Origin: Brevibacterium sp. S111 | GTDB taxonomy: Bacteria; Actinomycetota; Actinomycetes; Actinomycetales; Brevibacteriaceae | Reading direction: 5' to 3' | Length of the DNA stretch: 64,000 nucleotides | NCBI RefSeq assembly: GCF_004745075.1 | Contig: NZ_RHFH01000003.1 | Span: 62,001 to 126,000 of the forward strand | Shown: one piece after another, positions 17,986-26,145 of the stretch | Layout of the letters: the number at the start of each line of letters is the position of its first letter | How positions within the stretch are numbered: position 1 is the stretch's first letter | The notes under the pieces: model-generated | Databases searched by the model: none | What the model saw: only the letters and a program-made list of their open reading frames with translations | Told to the model about the DNA's origin: nothing | Translations under genes and position numbers: made by a program

Positions 17986-18804
17986 ATGTCCCAGCCGCAG
18001 AACCCCCAGAATTCCCCGCAGCAACCCCAGTCCTCGCAGCCTCAGTACCAGAATTCCCCGCAGTACCAGATCCCGCACAGACCGCAGGGCCAGCAGGCGC
18101 CCCATCCCCACGACCGGCAGCAGTGGGCGCCCGCACAGCATGCACCCGCATTTGGTGCCGGCGGCAACTACCCGCCGCAGCAGTCCGGCGGCTCCGCTCA
18201 GAAGCCGCCGAAGCCGAAGAAGCCACTGCTCAAACGCTGGTGGTTCTGGCTGCTCGTCATCATCGTCGTGATTGCGATCTTCAGCGCGCTCGGCGGTGGT
18301 GGAGACGAAACCACCACCGGTTCCTCGGCGGAGAACTCGGCCGATGCCGAGCAGTCCGGAAAATCCGCGGATGAGAAGGACGCGGACGAGCCTGCCGAGG
18401 ATGCCTCGCACGGAGTCGGTGACACGGTGGCCGCCGACGATTGGGAGATCACCGTCGACTCCATCGAAGACGGTGTGTCGAAGGTCGGTGACGAGTATCT
18501 GGGTGCCGAAGCGCAGGGTCAGTTCGTGCAGATCGCACTGTCTGTGAAGAACATCGGATCGGAACCGGACTACTTCTTCGAAGACGACATCAAACTCGGC
18601 GATGACAACGGCAACACCTACTCGGCGGATTCCGAGGCCGGCATCTACGCCGCCGAGAACAACATCCTCTTCCTCGAAGAGATCAACCCCGGAAACACGG
18701 CGAAGGGCGTGCTCGTCTTCGACGTCCCCGAAGACGTCGACGCCAACCGTCTCACCTTCGCCGGCGGACTCTTCTCCGACCCGGTGGAGATCTCGCTGCA
18801 GTGA
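17986..18804 (+). CDS. DUF4352-like membrane-anchored protein
   Basis: A 272-aa protein. The first 70 residues are Pro/Gln/Ser-rich and disordered-looking, then comes one transmembrane helix (WWFWLLVIIVVIAIFSAL), an acidic Ser/Asp/Glu linker, and a C-terminal immunoglobulin-like DUF4352 domain (SVKNIGSEPDYFF, VLVFDVPEDVDANRLTFAG). Topology: cytoplasmic N-terminus, extracellular domain. AAGGAG lies five bases before the ATG and decides the start. It is divergent from the histidine kinase; a link to its signal is possible but unsupported. The molecular role of DUF4352 is unclear. Confidence 0.8.
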   Translation: MSQPQNPQNSPQQPQSSQPQYQNSPQYQIPHRPQGQQAPHPHDRQQWAPAQHAPAFGAGGNYPPQQSGGSAQKPPKPKKPLLKRWWFWLLVIIVVIAIFSALGGGGDETTTGSSAENSADAEQSGKSADEKDADEPAEDASHGVGDTVAADDWEITVDSIEDGVSKVGDEYLGAEAQGQFVQIALSVKNIGSEPDYFFEDDIKLGDDNGNTYSADSEAGIYAAENNILFLEEINPGNTAKGVLVFDVPEDVDANRLTFAGGLFSDPVEISLQ

Positions 18805-18833
18805 CTCCTGGGTGCCGCGCGCCAGGCAAGCTG

Positions 18834-18871
18834 GGACCGGTTCGATCCGCGACCCCGGATCGAACCGGTCC
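18834..18871. terminator. bidirectional terminator hairpin
   Basis: Perfect 16-bp stem (18834-18849 with 18856-18871) and a six-base loop. The right arm ends on the last base of the convergent kinase-like gene's stop codon. Confidence 0.8.
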
Positions 18872-19662
18872 TAGTCGCGCAGGCGCCGCGCTCGTGCGGT
18901 GATCGACCGGGCCGCGTTCACAGTCTGGTCGAGGAAGCCGCGTCCGAAGAGACGGACATGGGCGAGAAGCGCGAAGAAGCTGTGCGCCGGCAGATCCTCA
19001 CGCCATCCCTCCGGCAGAGGATGAGCCTCCTCGTAGCCGGCGAAGATCTCCTCGAGGTGCGCAGTGCCGAAGAGGTCGAGCAGCGCCAGGTCCTCCAGCC
19101 GATGGCCGCCATGGGCGGCCGGATCGATGAGGGTGCCTCCCGCGGCCGTCCACAGGAGATTGCCTGACCACAGGTCGCCGTGGATTCGCGCAGGCTCCTC
19201 GACACCGTGACCGCAGATCCCGTCGAAGCTGCCCACGCCGATCGCCCACGCCGCCGAGGCGATCTCCGCTTCCTCCTCGCCGCTCAGCTCTCCTGAGAGG
19301 GACGACAGCAGCGGGAGGAGCCGTCGATCGGCCCAGAAATCAGCGAATGAGGACCCTGACTCAGTGCTCACCTCGAAAGGGGCATCGAGCGGACCGAAGA
19401 ATGCCGAATCCGCCGGGGTCCACCCGAAGCCGGGAGCTCCCGCATCATGCAGCCCGGCCAGCTTGCGCCCGAATTCGCGTGCCGCGGCAGCGCTCGGGGC
19501 GACCTCGCCGAGCCGTTCGAGCCGCAGGAAGTCCGCTCCGTGGTCGAGGACCTCGACGACGGGAACGATTCCGGGTTCGGCCAGCCACTGCAGACCGGCG
19601 GCCTCGGCGGCGAAGAAGCCGGCCGGGGCACCGGGACGCTGTTTGATGAAGTCGGAAGACAC
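18871..19662 (-). CDS. fructosamine kinase family phosphotransferase
   Basis: A 263-aa kinase of the fructosamine/ketosamine 3-kinase family, related to aminoglycoside phosphotransferases. The catalytic loop ARIHGDLWSGNLLW and the metal-binding DPAAHGG(H)RLEDLALLDLFG are intact. By family it phosphorylates glycated amines so that they decompose, a protein/metabolite repair role. The start is GTG 19662, four bases after the stop of the upstream BKACE gene, so it is translated from the same message. The open frame extends into that gene but the extension has no coding character. Confidence 0.85.
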   Translation of the reverse strand: MSSDFIKQRPGAPAGFFAAEAAGLQWLAEPGIVPVVEVLDHGADFLRLERLGEVAPSAAAAREFGRKLAGLHDAGAPGFGWTPADSAFFGPLDAPFEVSTESGSSFADFWADRRLLPLLSSLSGELSGEEEAEIASAAWAIGVGSFDGICGHGVEEPARIHGDLWSGNLLWTAAGGTLIDPAAHGGHRLEDLALLDLFGTAHLEEIFAGYEEAHPLPEGWREDLPAHSFFALLAHVRLFGRGFLDQTVNAARSITARARRLRD

Positions 19663-19666
19663 GGTC

Positions 19667-20434
19667 TCAGGGTAGTGGGTGGACGCGGGGTGACGAGCCG
19701 AGCTCGGCGAGGAGCCCGGCCGCGACGGAGACGAGAGCGCCATTGCCGGACGCCTGCGTGCCGTCGATGAGGACCGGGGTGTCCTCCAAACCGGTGCGGA
19801 TGCCGTGCCCGCGGCGGATGGCTCGCGCATTGACGACCCAGGAGGCGATGCCCTCACCGTGATGGACCTGAGGCAGGTCGACGTCCGCCTCGGCGAGGAC
19901 CCGTTCGATGGCCGCAGCCTGAGCCAGGGCCGCATCCGGGTCGGTCACGGTGGGCTCGACGAGCACCCGACGGCAGCGGTCCGCCGCCCCCGAATCGACG
20001 AAGGTTGCCGCATCGCTGACACTGAGCAGACCCGCCTCGATTCCGACGCCGCGCCCGCTGAGCAGCGTGCACACCTCGCCGATCCCCGCTTCCCCCTGAT
20101 TGGCGCTGACGAGGTCGGGCAGCTCGGTCCACTCGGTGATGAGGGCCAGCCGCTGCTGCGGATCGGGTGTGATCTCGGCCGAGGTACTCACGGAGATCGC
20201 AATCCCAGGGCAGGCGGCACGCACCGCGCGGATCGTGGTCGCGACCGCCTCAGCATCGAAGGTCTGCCGCCCCATCTCATCGAAGGGGTGGAAGTGGACC
20301 ACCTGCGCACCGGATGCCACCGCGGCAGCCGCCTCGGCGGCGATCGTCTCCGGTGTGCGGGGAGTCACCGGATGGTCGCGATCACCGTTGACAGCGGCGT
20401 GCAGCAGCGGTTCGTTCGGGGTGTGTGCGCTCAT
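19667..20434 (-). CDS. BKACE (DUF849) beta-keto acid cleavage enzyme-like
   Basis: A 255-aa TIM-barrel protein of the beta-keto acid cleavage family, somewhat shorter than typical members (about 270-310). The zinc pair appears in VVHFHPFD, with HAAVNG near the start. Family reaction: condensation of a 3-keto acid with acetyl-CoA to give acetoacetate and a CoA ester; sub-specificity cannot be read here. ATG 20434 is chosen; an ATG 21 bases upstream is possible. It is head of a two-gene unit with the fructosamine-kinase-like gene and divergent from the dehydrogenase at 20503, with 68 bases shared for both promoters. Confidence 0.8.
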   Translation of the reverse strand: MSAHTPNEPLLHAAVNGDRDHPVTPRTPETIAAEAAAAVASGAQVVHFHPFDEMGRQTFDAEAVATTIRAVRAACPGIAISVSTSAEITPDPQQRLALITEWTELPDLVSANQGEAGIGEVCTLLSGRGVGIEAGLLSVSDAATFVDSGAADRCRRVLVEPTVTDPDAALAQAAAIERVLAEADVDLPQVHHGEGIASWVVNARAIRRGHGIRTGLEDTPVLIDGTQASGNGALVSVAAGLLAELGSSPRVHPLP

Positions 20435-20502
20435 CTGCCCACTGTCTCGCATTCCCGGCGGGGAGTACAGGCCTGGGGCGGGCTCACCTGTACGATCGGA
20501 GT

Positions 20503-21495
20503 ATGGCTTGGCAGTACTGGACCGAAGCCGCCCGACGAGGGGCTTGGCGTGAGGTGCCGACCCCGCACGTCGACCCCGATGCGGCGGCACAGCTGCGGAT
20601 CCGCACCACCGCCTCGGCGGTGTCGAAGGGCACGGAGACACTCGTCCACACCGGGCGGATCCCCGACCGGGTCACCGCTCTGATGCGCGCACCCCACCAG
20701 ATCGGGGACTTTCCATTCCCCGTCTCCTACGGGTATCTCAGTGTCGGCATCGTCGACGAAGGACCCTCGGACTGGATCGGCCGCCGGGTGTTCGGTCTCC
20801 TGCCGCACCACAGCCACCACATCGTCACGGTCGACGACGTCCACGAGATCCCTGACGGCGTCGATGACCACCGCGCACTGCTGGCCGGGGCAGTGGAGAC
20901 CGGGATCAACATCCTCTGGCAGCAGCCCCCGCGCTTCTCCGACCGGCTCAGCATCATCGGCGCCGGAATGATCGGCGCCTCCACCGCGCTCCTGGCATCT
21001 CGGATGCCCTTGGAACGTCTCGAAGTCATCGACGTCAATCCCGACCGCCGCGCAATGCTCGAGTCCCTGGGACTGTGCGCCCTGGCTCCCGAGGAGGCCT
21101 CGGTCGACAGCGACATCGTCATCCACACCTCCGGCCACGAAGCCGGACTCACGCGCGGGCTCGAGATCACCGGCGACGACGGCACCCTCGTCGAAGCCTC
21201 CTGGTACGGTTCGTCCAGCCCGACGGTGCCGCTCGGCGCGGACTTCCACGCCCGCCGGCTGACCATCATCGCCTCCCAAGTCGGAGAGGTGGCGGCCGGA
21301 CACCGGGCTCGTCGTACCCGCGGGCAGAGGCTGCAGGCAGCACTGAGGGCCCTGGCCGATGACCGGTTCGACGCCCTCATCACCGGCACATCCGCGTGGC
21401 AGGAGCTGCCCGGGATCATCGACGAACTCGCCTCAGACGGCCACCTCGCCGCCGACACCCTGTGCCACATCATCGACTATCCTCAGCCCGGTTGA
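20503..21495 (+). CDS. MDR-superfamily dehydrogenase of pterin/lipid cluster
   Basis: A 330-aa medium-chain dehydrogenase/reductase with a recognisable Rossmann segment (SIIGAGMIGASTALLAS). The usual catalytic-zinc Cys/GHE ligands of alcohol dehydrogenases are not evident, so it may be a zinc-free reductase. The SKGTETLVHTGRIP and FPFPVSYGYLSVG segments match a subgroup that I associate from memory with PTPS-like genes. TACGAT ends six bases before the ATG (leaderless pattern). It is the first gene of a five-gene unit; the next start lies 121 bases on, after a 24-base tandem repeat. Reaction unknown. Confidence 0.8.
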   Translation: MAWQYWTEAARRGAWREVPTPHVDPDAAAQLRIRTTASAVSKGTETLVHTGRIPDRVTALMRAPHQIGDFPFPVSYGYLSVGIVDEGPSDWIGRRVFGLLPHHSHHIVTVDDVHEIPDGVDDHRALLAGAVETGINILWQQPPRFSDRLSIIGAGMIGASTALLASRMPLERLEVIDVNPDRRAMLESLGLCALAPEEASVDSDIVIHTSGHEAGLTRGLEITGDDGTLVEASWYGSSSPTVPLGADFHARRLTIIASQVGEVAAGHRARRTRGQRLQAALRALADDRFDALITGTSAWQELPGIIDELASDGHLAADTLCHIIDYPQPG

Positions 21496-21513
21496 GCACC
21501 CGACGACCGGCCC

Positions 21514-21561
21514 CACCGGCCGGCCCATCGACCGGCCCACCGGCCGGCCGATCGACCGGCC
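21514..21561 (+). repeat. two tandem 24-bp repeats
   Basis: Units 21514-21537 and 21538-21561 differ at one base; each contains CACCGGCCGGCC and ATCGACCGGCC. They lie between the dehydrogenase stop and the PTPS-like ribosome-binding site, and can fold into GC-rich structures. They are too few to be CRISPR. Confidence 0.8.
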
Positions 21562-21616
21562 GGGAACCGACCGCGACCGCACGCAACGAAGTGACCGCAG
21601 CGACAAGGAGACACCG

Positions 21617-22000
21617 ATGTTCAGCCTCACCGTCAACGATCACGTGATGATCGCCCACAGCCTGCCCAACGAGTTCTTCGGCCCCGCCCAGGCCATGCAC
21701 GGCGCCACGCTTGCCGTCGAGGCCACGTTCTCCCGGGAGAACCTCGACGAACATGCGGTCGTGCTCGACATCGGGGAGGCGATGAGCCTGCTCGATGCGG
21801 CCCTGACACCGCTGCGTTATGCGAACCTCGATGAGCATCCGGACTTCCGCGGTCGCCTGAGCACCACCGAAACCGTCGCCCAGTACATCGCCGACCGCCT
21901 CGCCGACTCCCTGAGCGGCCGTCCCCATATCGGCATCCGCGTCGATCTGCAGGAGAATCCGCGGGCATCCGTCACCTACACCGTGCCCGACCGCCCATGA
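21617..22000 (+). CDS. 6-pyruvoyl-tetrahydropterin synthase-like protein, diverged active site
   Basis: A 127-aa tunnel-fold protein related to PTPS/QueD: MFSLTVNDHVMIAHSL, then VLDIGEAMSLLDAALTPL and TTETVAQYIADRLADSL follow the family pattern. Two of three zinc histidines remain (His14 and His28), but the HGH motif reads HGA (Ala30). No catalytic Cys precedes it, and the usual Asp-His pair reads Arg-Tyr (LRYANLDEH). It is therefore unlikely to do ordinary PTPS or carboxytetrahydropterin chemistry. AAGGAG six bases before the ATG sets the start. It overlaps the glycosyltransferase by ATGA. Confidence 0.82.
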   Translation: MFSLTVNDHVMIAHSLPNEFFGPAQAMHGATLAVEATFSRENLDEHAVVLDIGEAMSLLDAALTPLRYANLDEHPDFRGRLSTTETVAQYIADRLADSLSGRPHIGIRVDLQENPRASVTYTVPDRP

Positions 22001-23007
22001 CCCTCCACCTCATCGAGCCCGTCCTCGGCCGCATCAGCGGGGGACTGGCGTTCAACCGGGCGCTGACCGAGGCATCCGAACGACGGATCGTTCGCCACCC
22101 CGTGCCCGGCGACTGGACCCGACCGGGAGAGGCGGAAGCGGCCGCGGTCGCCGACGCCATCCGCGCGGGGGCCGGGCCGATCCTCCTCGACGGTCTCATC
22201 GCCGTCGGACTGCCCGGAATCGTCGAATCGGCCGGTTCCGGTCACCCGCCCCGACCGGTGCATGTGATCGTCCATTCCCTGGCCGGAGACAGTCCGGAAC
22301 CATCGGCAGAGGCCGAGCGGGAGCGACGTGCGCTCTCATCCGCGGCCGGTGTGGTCGCGACCAGCCGTTTCACCGCAGCGCGGCTGTCTTCGCGTTATGG
22401 GATCCGCGCCGAGGTGGCCCGACCAGGCAACCGGGTGCGTGCCCAGTCGGTCGGTGAGACCGGAGAGCACCTCCTGTGCATCGGAGCGATCACCCCGAAC
22501 AAGGGCCAGCTGCTCCTCGCCGAGGCGCTGTGTGACCTCGGCGAGACTCCCCTCGACTGGCGCTGCAGCTTCGCCGGCCCCGTCGCCGACTCCGCCTACG
22601 AACAGCGGCTGCGCACCGCGTGCACGCTTCTGCCCACACACAGCACCGAGATCCTCGGTGAGCTGCCCGCTCCTGACATCGACGCGCTCCTCGGCCGAGC
22701 CGATCTTCTGCTGCTGCCCTCGCGAGCGGAAGCCTACGGGATGGTCGTCGCCGAGGCGGCCGCGGCCGGTGTCCCAGCATTCGTCACTGCCGGCACCGGT
22801 GCCGAAGAGCCTCTGCAGGCGGGCATCGCCCTCCCGCACGAACCCGCTGCCTGGACCCGGGCCCTGCACCGGTGGGCCGAAGACTCGCAGTTCCGGACAC
22901 GCCTGCAGTCCGAGGCACGCGACCAACGGACACAAGCGGTGCGCAACTGGGCAGAGACCGTCGACGAGGTGATGGCCGCGGTGTCGACCCCCGGAGGAGA
23001 CCCATGA
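21997..23007 (+). CDS. GT4-family glycosyltransferase
   Basis: A 336-aa retaining GT-B glycosyltransferase (family 4). The second-domain opening HLLCIGAITPNKGQLLLAEA and the EAYGMVVAEAAAAGVP segment with the E-x7-E motif are clear. No signal peptide or membrane helix, so cytoplasmic. The ATG overlaps the PTPS-like stop (21997-22000), so translation is coupled. By context it may glycosylate the pterin/pyrimidine-derived product or a lipid intermediate of the cluster; both acceptor and sugar donor are unknown. Confidence 0.87.
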   Translation: MTLHLIEPVLGRISGGLAFNRALTEASERRIVRHPVPGDWTRPGEAEAAAVADAIRAGAGPILLDGLIAVGLPGIVESAGSGHPPRPVHVIVHSLAGDSPEPSAEAERERRALSSAAGVVATSRFTAARLSSRYGIRAEVARPGNRVRAQSVGETGEHLLCIGAITPNKGQLLLAEALCDLGETPLDWRCSFAGPVADSAYEQRLRTACTLLPTHSTEILGELPAPDIDALLGRADLLLLPSRAEAYGMVVAEAAAAGVPAFVTAGTGAEEPLQAGIALPHEPAAWTRALHRWAEDSQFRTRLQSEARDQRTQAVRNWAETVDEVMAAVSTPGGDP

Positions 23008-23963
23008 CCGCGGCCGATGCCGACTGGCTGGACCTGCGCGTCCCCGTCGACGACGCAGCCAAACAGCAGTCCCTGCATCTGCTCGACCACGCGGTGAGGG
23101 TGCTCACCCCGGCCTCGGCAGATGCAGCCCCGGCTTCGGCCGACGCGGCTCCAACGGATGCCGTCTCACCCGGTGCTGCCCCACCGGACGGCGATCACGA
23201 GCCGCTGCTCGTCATCGACATCGGGGCGGGCACCGGGAACTCGGCCCGATGGTTCGACGACCGACTGCGCGAACGCATGCCCGGCCGCGAGCTCGACTGG
23301 GTCTTCATCGACGCTGATCAGGCTTCCCTCGACCAGGCGGTTCGAACCATGCCGAAGGCCTCAGCGATCTGCGCTCAGATCTCCGAGTTGCCCGCCCTCA
23401 CCGCCGACCTCCTCAACACCGCCGAGGCCGGCACCGCCGGTTCCCCAGCTTCAGGGAACGGCGAATCCGGCGCACCGCGACTGCTGCTCACCTGCAGCGC
23501 GGTACTCGATGTGCTCACCCGCTCCGACCTGGAGACGATCAGCGACACGCTCGTTCGCTTCCGCGGCATCGGGCTCTTCCTCCTCAGCATCACCGGCGGG
23601 TGGACCCTTGACCCGCCCCATCAGCACGACACGATCCTGAACGACGCGTTCACCGCCCACCAGCACCGCTACGGCAGACTCGGCTGCGATGCACCGGAGG
23701 CCCTGGCCCGTCTGGCAGCGGATCGCGAAGCGACGATCACGTCCGGGCAGAGCCCCTGGCTGCTGCACGCCCCACACGATCATGAGTTCCTCACCCGCTT
23801 CCTCAGCGAACGCATCGACGCTGCCATCGGCGCTTCCCCGCACCTGGCGCAGACAGGCCGGGACTGGCTCACCGCACGGCACTCTCAACTCCGTACCGGC
23901 CTGAGTGTGCGAGTCGACCACGCGGACCTCCTCATCGACGCGAGCGGAACCCACCGACCGTGA
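23004..23963 (+). CDS. class I SAM-dependent methyltransferase
   Basis: A 319-aa protein with SAM motif I VIDIGAGTGNSARWF and an acidic second motif (VFIDAD). Between residues 36 and 63 there is an Ala/Pro/Ser/Asp-rich insertion containing ASADAAP repeats. An in-frame extension upstream exists within the glycosyltransferase gene but ATG 23004 has GGAGGAGA upstream and overlaps that gene's stop by ATGA. It is fourth in the operon, and its GTG-coupled neighbour is the membrane protein. The methyl acceptor is unknown. Confidence 0.85.
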   Translation: MTAADADWLDLRVPVDDAAKQQSLHLLDHAVRVLTPASADAAPASADAAPTDAVSPGAAPPDGDHEPLLVIDIGAGTGNSARWFDDRLRERMPGRELDWVFIDADQASLDQAVRTMPKASAICAQISELPALTADLLNTAEAGTAGSPASGNGESGAPRLLLTCSAVLDVLTRSDLETISDTLVRFRGIGLFLLSITGGWTLDPPHQHDTILNDAFTAHQHRYGRLGCDAPEALARLAADREATITSGQSPWLLHAPHDHEFLTRFLSERIDAAIGASPHLAQTGRDWLTARHSQLRTGLSVRVDHADLLIDASGTHRP

Positions 23964-24826
23964 CCTGGACCAAGAGGATCCTCATGGTCCTCATCACCGT
24001 CGCCCTGCTCCTGCTGACAGCGCGCGTCGTCGGTGCCCAAGCGCTTCTCGACGGATGGAGAGTGCTCAATGTCTGGACGGTTCCGACGGCACTGGCCTGC
24101 GGGTTCGTCATGACCGGGGCCCAGGCTCTGCGCTGGAAGCTGCTCCTGTCATTCAAAGGCACCGACATCGCCTGGCCCACGGCGCTCGCCGACTGCTATT
24201 CCTCGAGTCTGCTCAACATGGTGCTGCCCGGCGGACTCGGCGGCGATCTCGCACGCGTCGCGGTCTACCGACGCACCGGGCCCCGCAGATGGCTGTCCCC
24301 ACTCACCGCCGTCGGCGCCGAACGGCTGAGCACGACGACTCTGCTCTTCGCAACCGCCTCGGTGAGCCTCATCGGAATCTCACCGTCCCTGGCAGGGGCA
24401 GCCGCAGCCGTCTCTGCGGCGACACTGGCGATCTCCGTGCTCGGGATGAGGGGGATGGACTGGCGTCTCGGAGTCATCGTGTGGGCATCATCGGCGCTGG
24501 GCATGCTCGCACTCTTCCTCCTCTTCCTCAGCGCCATGGTTGCGCTCGGAGGACCGGTGGTGCCGGTGCTCGCCGTCGTCGGTCTCGCCGCCATGAGCAT
24601 CCCCATCGGCGTCGGCGGCTGGGGTGTGCGAGAACTGGCGATGAGTCTCATCGCCGGCGGGGTCGCAGTCTCGATGGAGACCGCAGCGACCGCGGCGACC
24701 GGCTACGGCCTGCTCGCGATGATCTCCACTCTGCCCGGACTGTTCACGGTGTGGACGGCGGGCAGGAACCGGTCCGCACCGGCCGAATCGGATCGTGCTG
24801 GGAATGATCGAGCGCGGCAGGACTGA
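23960..24826 (+). CDS. LPG-synthase TM-region (UPF0104) membrane protein
   Basis: A 288-aa polytopic membrane protein, about eight helices. The family signatures NMVLPGGLGGDLARV and IPIGVGGWGVRE are intact, as in the membrane half of lysylphosphatidylglycerol synthase/flippase-like proteins (UPF0104); the aminoacyl-transferase half is absent. It starts at GTG overlapping the methyltransferase stop (GTGA). Inferred role: lipid-product translocation or a membrane scaffold for the cluster's enzymes. Its last 83 bases overlap the 3' end of the convergent cyclohydrolase-reductase gene. Confidence 0.85.
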   Translation: MTWTKRILMVLITVALLLLTARVVGAQALLDGWRVLNVWTVPTALACGFVMTGAQALRWKLLLSFKGTDIAWPTALADCYSSSLLNMVLPGGLGGDLARVAVYRRTGPRRWLSPLTAVGAERLSTTTLLFATASVSLIGISPSLAGAAAAVSAATLAISVLGMRGMDWRLGVIVWASSALGMLALFLLFLSAMVALGGPVVPVLAVVGLAAMSIPIGVGGWGVRELAMSLIAGGVAVSMETAATAATGYGLLAMISTLPGLFTVWTAGRNRSAPAESDRAGNDRARQD

Positions 24827-26114
24827 GCAGGTACTCGGTGCAGATGTCCTCACCGAACTCCAGGCGACGGAACGGGGTGCGCAGCGCCTGCGCCATCACC
24901 TCAGAACCCTGGAAGCGAATGCCGGGCACACCGTCTCCGATGAAGACCGGTGCGGTGGTGAGGAACAGCCGGTCGAGGACACCGGCGGTGAGGAAACTCG
25001 ACACGGTGCGGCCGCCGCCTTCGATGAGGAGGGACCCGTCGACCTCGTCGCGGATGAGGGAGACGACCGTGCGGGGATCCACAGGCTCACCGGCTGCGGC
25101 CGGCGGCAGGCGGAGAACCCTCACATGAGCGGCGATGCCGGGCGGTACGGCCGCCTCGGTGCCGATCATCCACAGCGTCGGGGTCGGGCCGGTCGCCAAC
25201 ACCGTGGCGGTGGCAGGCACCCGCGCGTGGGGGTCGAGGACGACGCGGACGGGATTCTCACCCTCGACCGCCCGCACCGTCAGCTGCGGATCATCGGCGA
25301 TGACGGTCCGTGCGCCGACGAGGACAGCGCCGACACTGGCGCGGATGCGATGGAGATGGGTGCGGTCTGCCTGCCCGGACACGAAGCGGGCATCGCCGGT
25401 GCTCGTGGCGATGAAACCGTCCTGACTCTGGGCCAACTGGGCCACGACCTCGACCTCGTTCACCAGAGTGACATAGACATCGCCCGAGCCGGCGGACTCG
25501 GGCGGGAGATCATGGTTCATCCGCTGCCGCTTGCTGGTCAGGTACGCCCTGTTCTCGGGCCGGTCCTCCACCGGCAGTCGAACCCGGGAGACGACCTCGA
25601 TGCCGGCGGCTTCGAGCGCATCCTGTTTGCTCGGATTCGAACTGAGCAGGCGCACGCGGGGACAGCCGAGGTCGGTGAGGATCGCAGCGGCAGCGGAATA
25701 GTCCCGGGCATCATCGGGCAGGCCCAGGGCCCGGTTGGCGCTGACCGTGTCGAGTCCTCCGTCCTGCAGGGCGTAGGCCTCGAGCTTGGCGGCCAGACCG
25801 ATTCCGCGTCCTTCGTGTTCGGACATGTAGATGATGATCCCGGTGCCGGCCTCGGCGATGGCGGCCAAAGCGGCCTCCAGCTGGTCACCGCAGTCGCAGC
25901 GATGAGAGCCGAGCGCATCCCCGGTCAGACATTCGCTGTGGACGCGGGTCAGAGGAGCACCTTCGGACTCTGGGGAACCCATGCTCAGCACGGCATGAGC
26001 GATGCCGCAGTGAGTGAATGAGCGGATGGTGAAGACCCCGTGCTTCGTCGGCAGCGAACTGGGCGGTCCCGCCAGAAGCCTGGTCGTGCCGGTGCGGCCA
26101 TGCATCGAAGCCAT
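24744..26114 (-). CDS. GTP cyclohydrolase II - RibD-type reductase fusion
   Basis: A 456-aa two-domain enzyme. Residues about 1-195 are GTP cyclohydrolase II: RVHSEC with zinc ligands Cys62, Cys73 and Cys75, EHEGRGIGL, and SSNPSKQDALEAAGIEV. Residues about 215-430 are a RibD_C reductase (DHRIRAS-like block with VGARTVIADDPQLTVR, then SLLIEGGGRTVSSFL). No DHBP synthase and no deaminase domain. Product by domain logic: the diaminopyrimidine of riboflavin synthesis, with its ribosyl side chain reduced. TATACT six bases before ATG 26114 suggests a leaderless start. Probably a pathway paralogue, not the housekeeping RibA. Confidence 0.88.
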   Translation of the reverse strand: MASMHGRTGTTRLLAGPPSSLPTKHGVFTIRSFTHCGIAHAVLSMGSPESEGAPLTRVHSECLTGDALGSHRCDCGDQLEAALAAIAEAGTGIIIYMSEHEGRGIGLAAKLEAYALQDGGLDTVSANRALGLPDDARDYSAAAAILTDLGCPRVRLLSSNPSKQDALEAAGIEVVSRVRLPVEDRPENRAYLTSKRQRMNHDLPPESAGSGDVYVTLVNEVEVVAQLAQSQDGFIATSTGDARFVSGQADRTHLHRIRASVGAVLVGARTVIADDPQLTVRAVEGENPVRVVLDPHARVPATATVLATGPTPTLWMIGTEAAVPPGIAAHVRVLRLPPAAAGEPVDPRTVVSLIRDEVDGSLLIEGGGRTVSSFLTAGVLDRLFLTTAPVFIGDGVPGIRFQGSEVMAQALRTPFRRLEFGEDICTEYLLSPAALDHSQHDPIRPVRTGSCPPSTP

Positions 26115-26145
26115 GGTTGCAGTATAGGCAGGTTGCCTGCGGTGA

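Noticed and set aside
21506..21575. GC-rich repeats as a CRISPR array
   Set aside because: Only two units, adjacent with no spacers, and no cas genes.
21617..22000. PTPS-like gene as queD of queuosine synthesis
   Set aside because: Catalytic Cys, His and Asp-His are absent and no queC, queE or queF is nearby.
24744..26114. Housekeeping riboflavin gene ribA or ribD
   Set aside because: No DHBP synthase or deaminase domain and no other rib genes around it; kept as a fusion without symbol.
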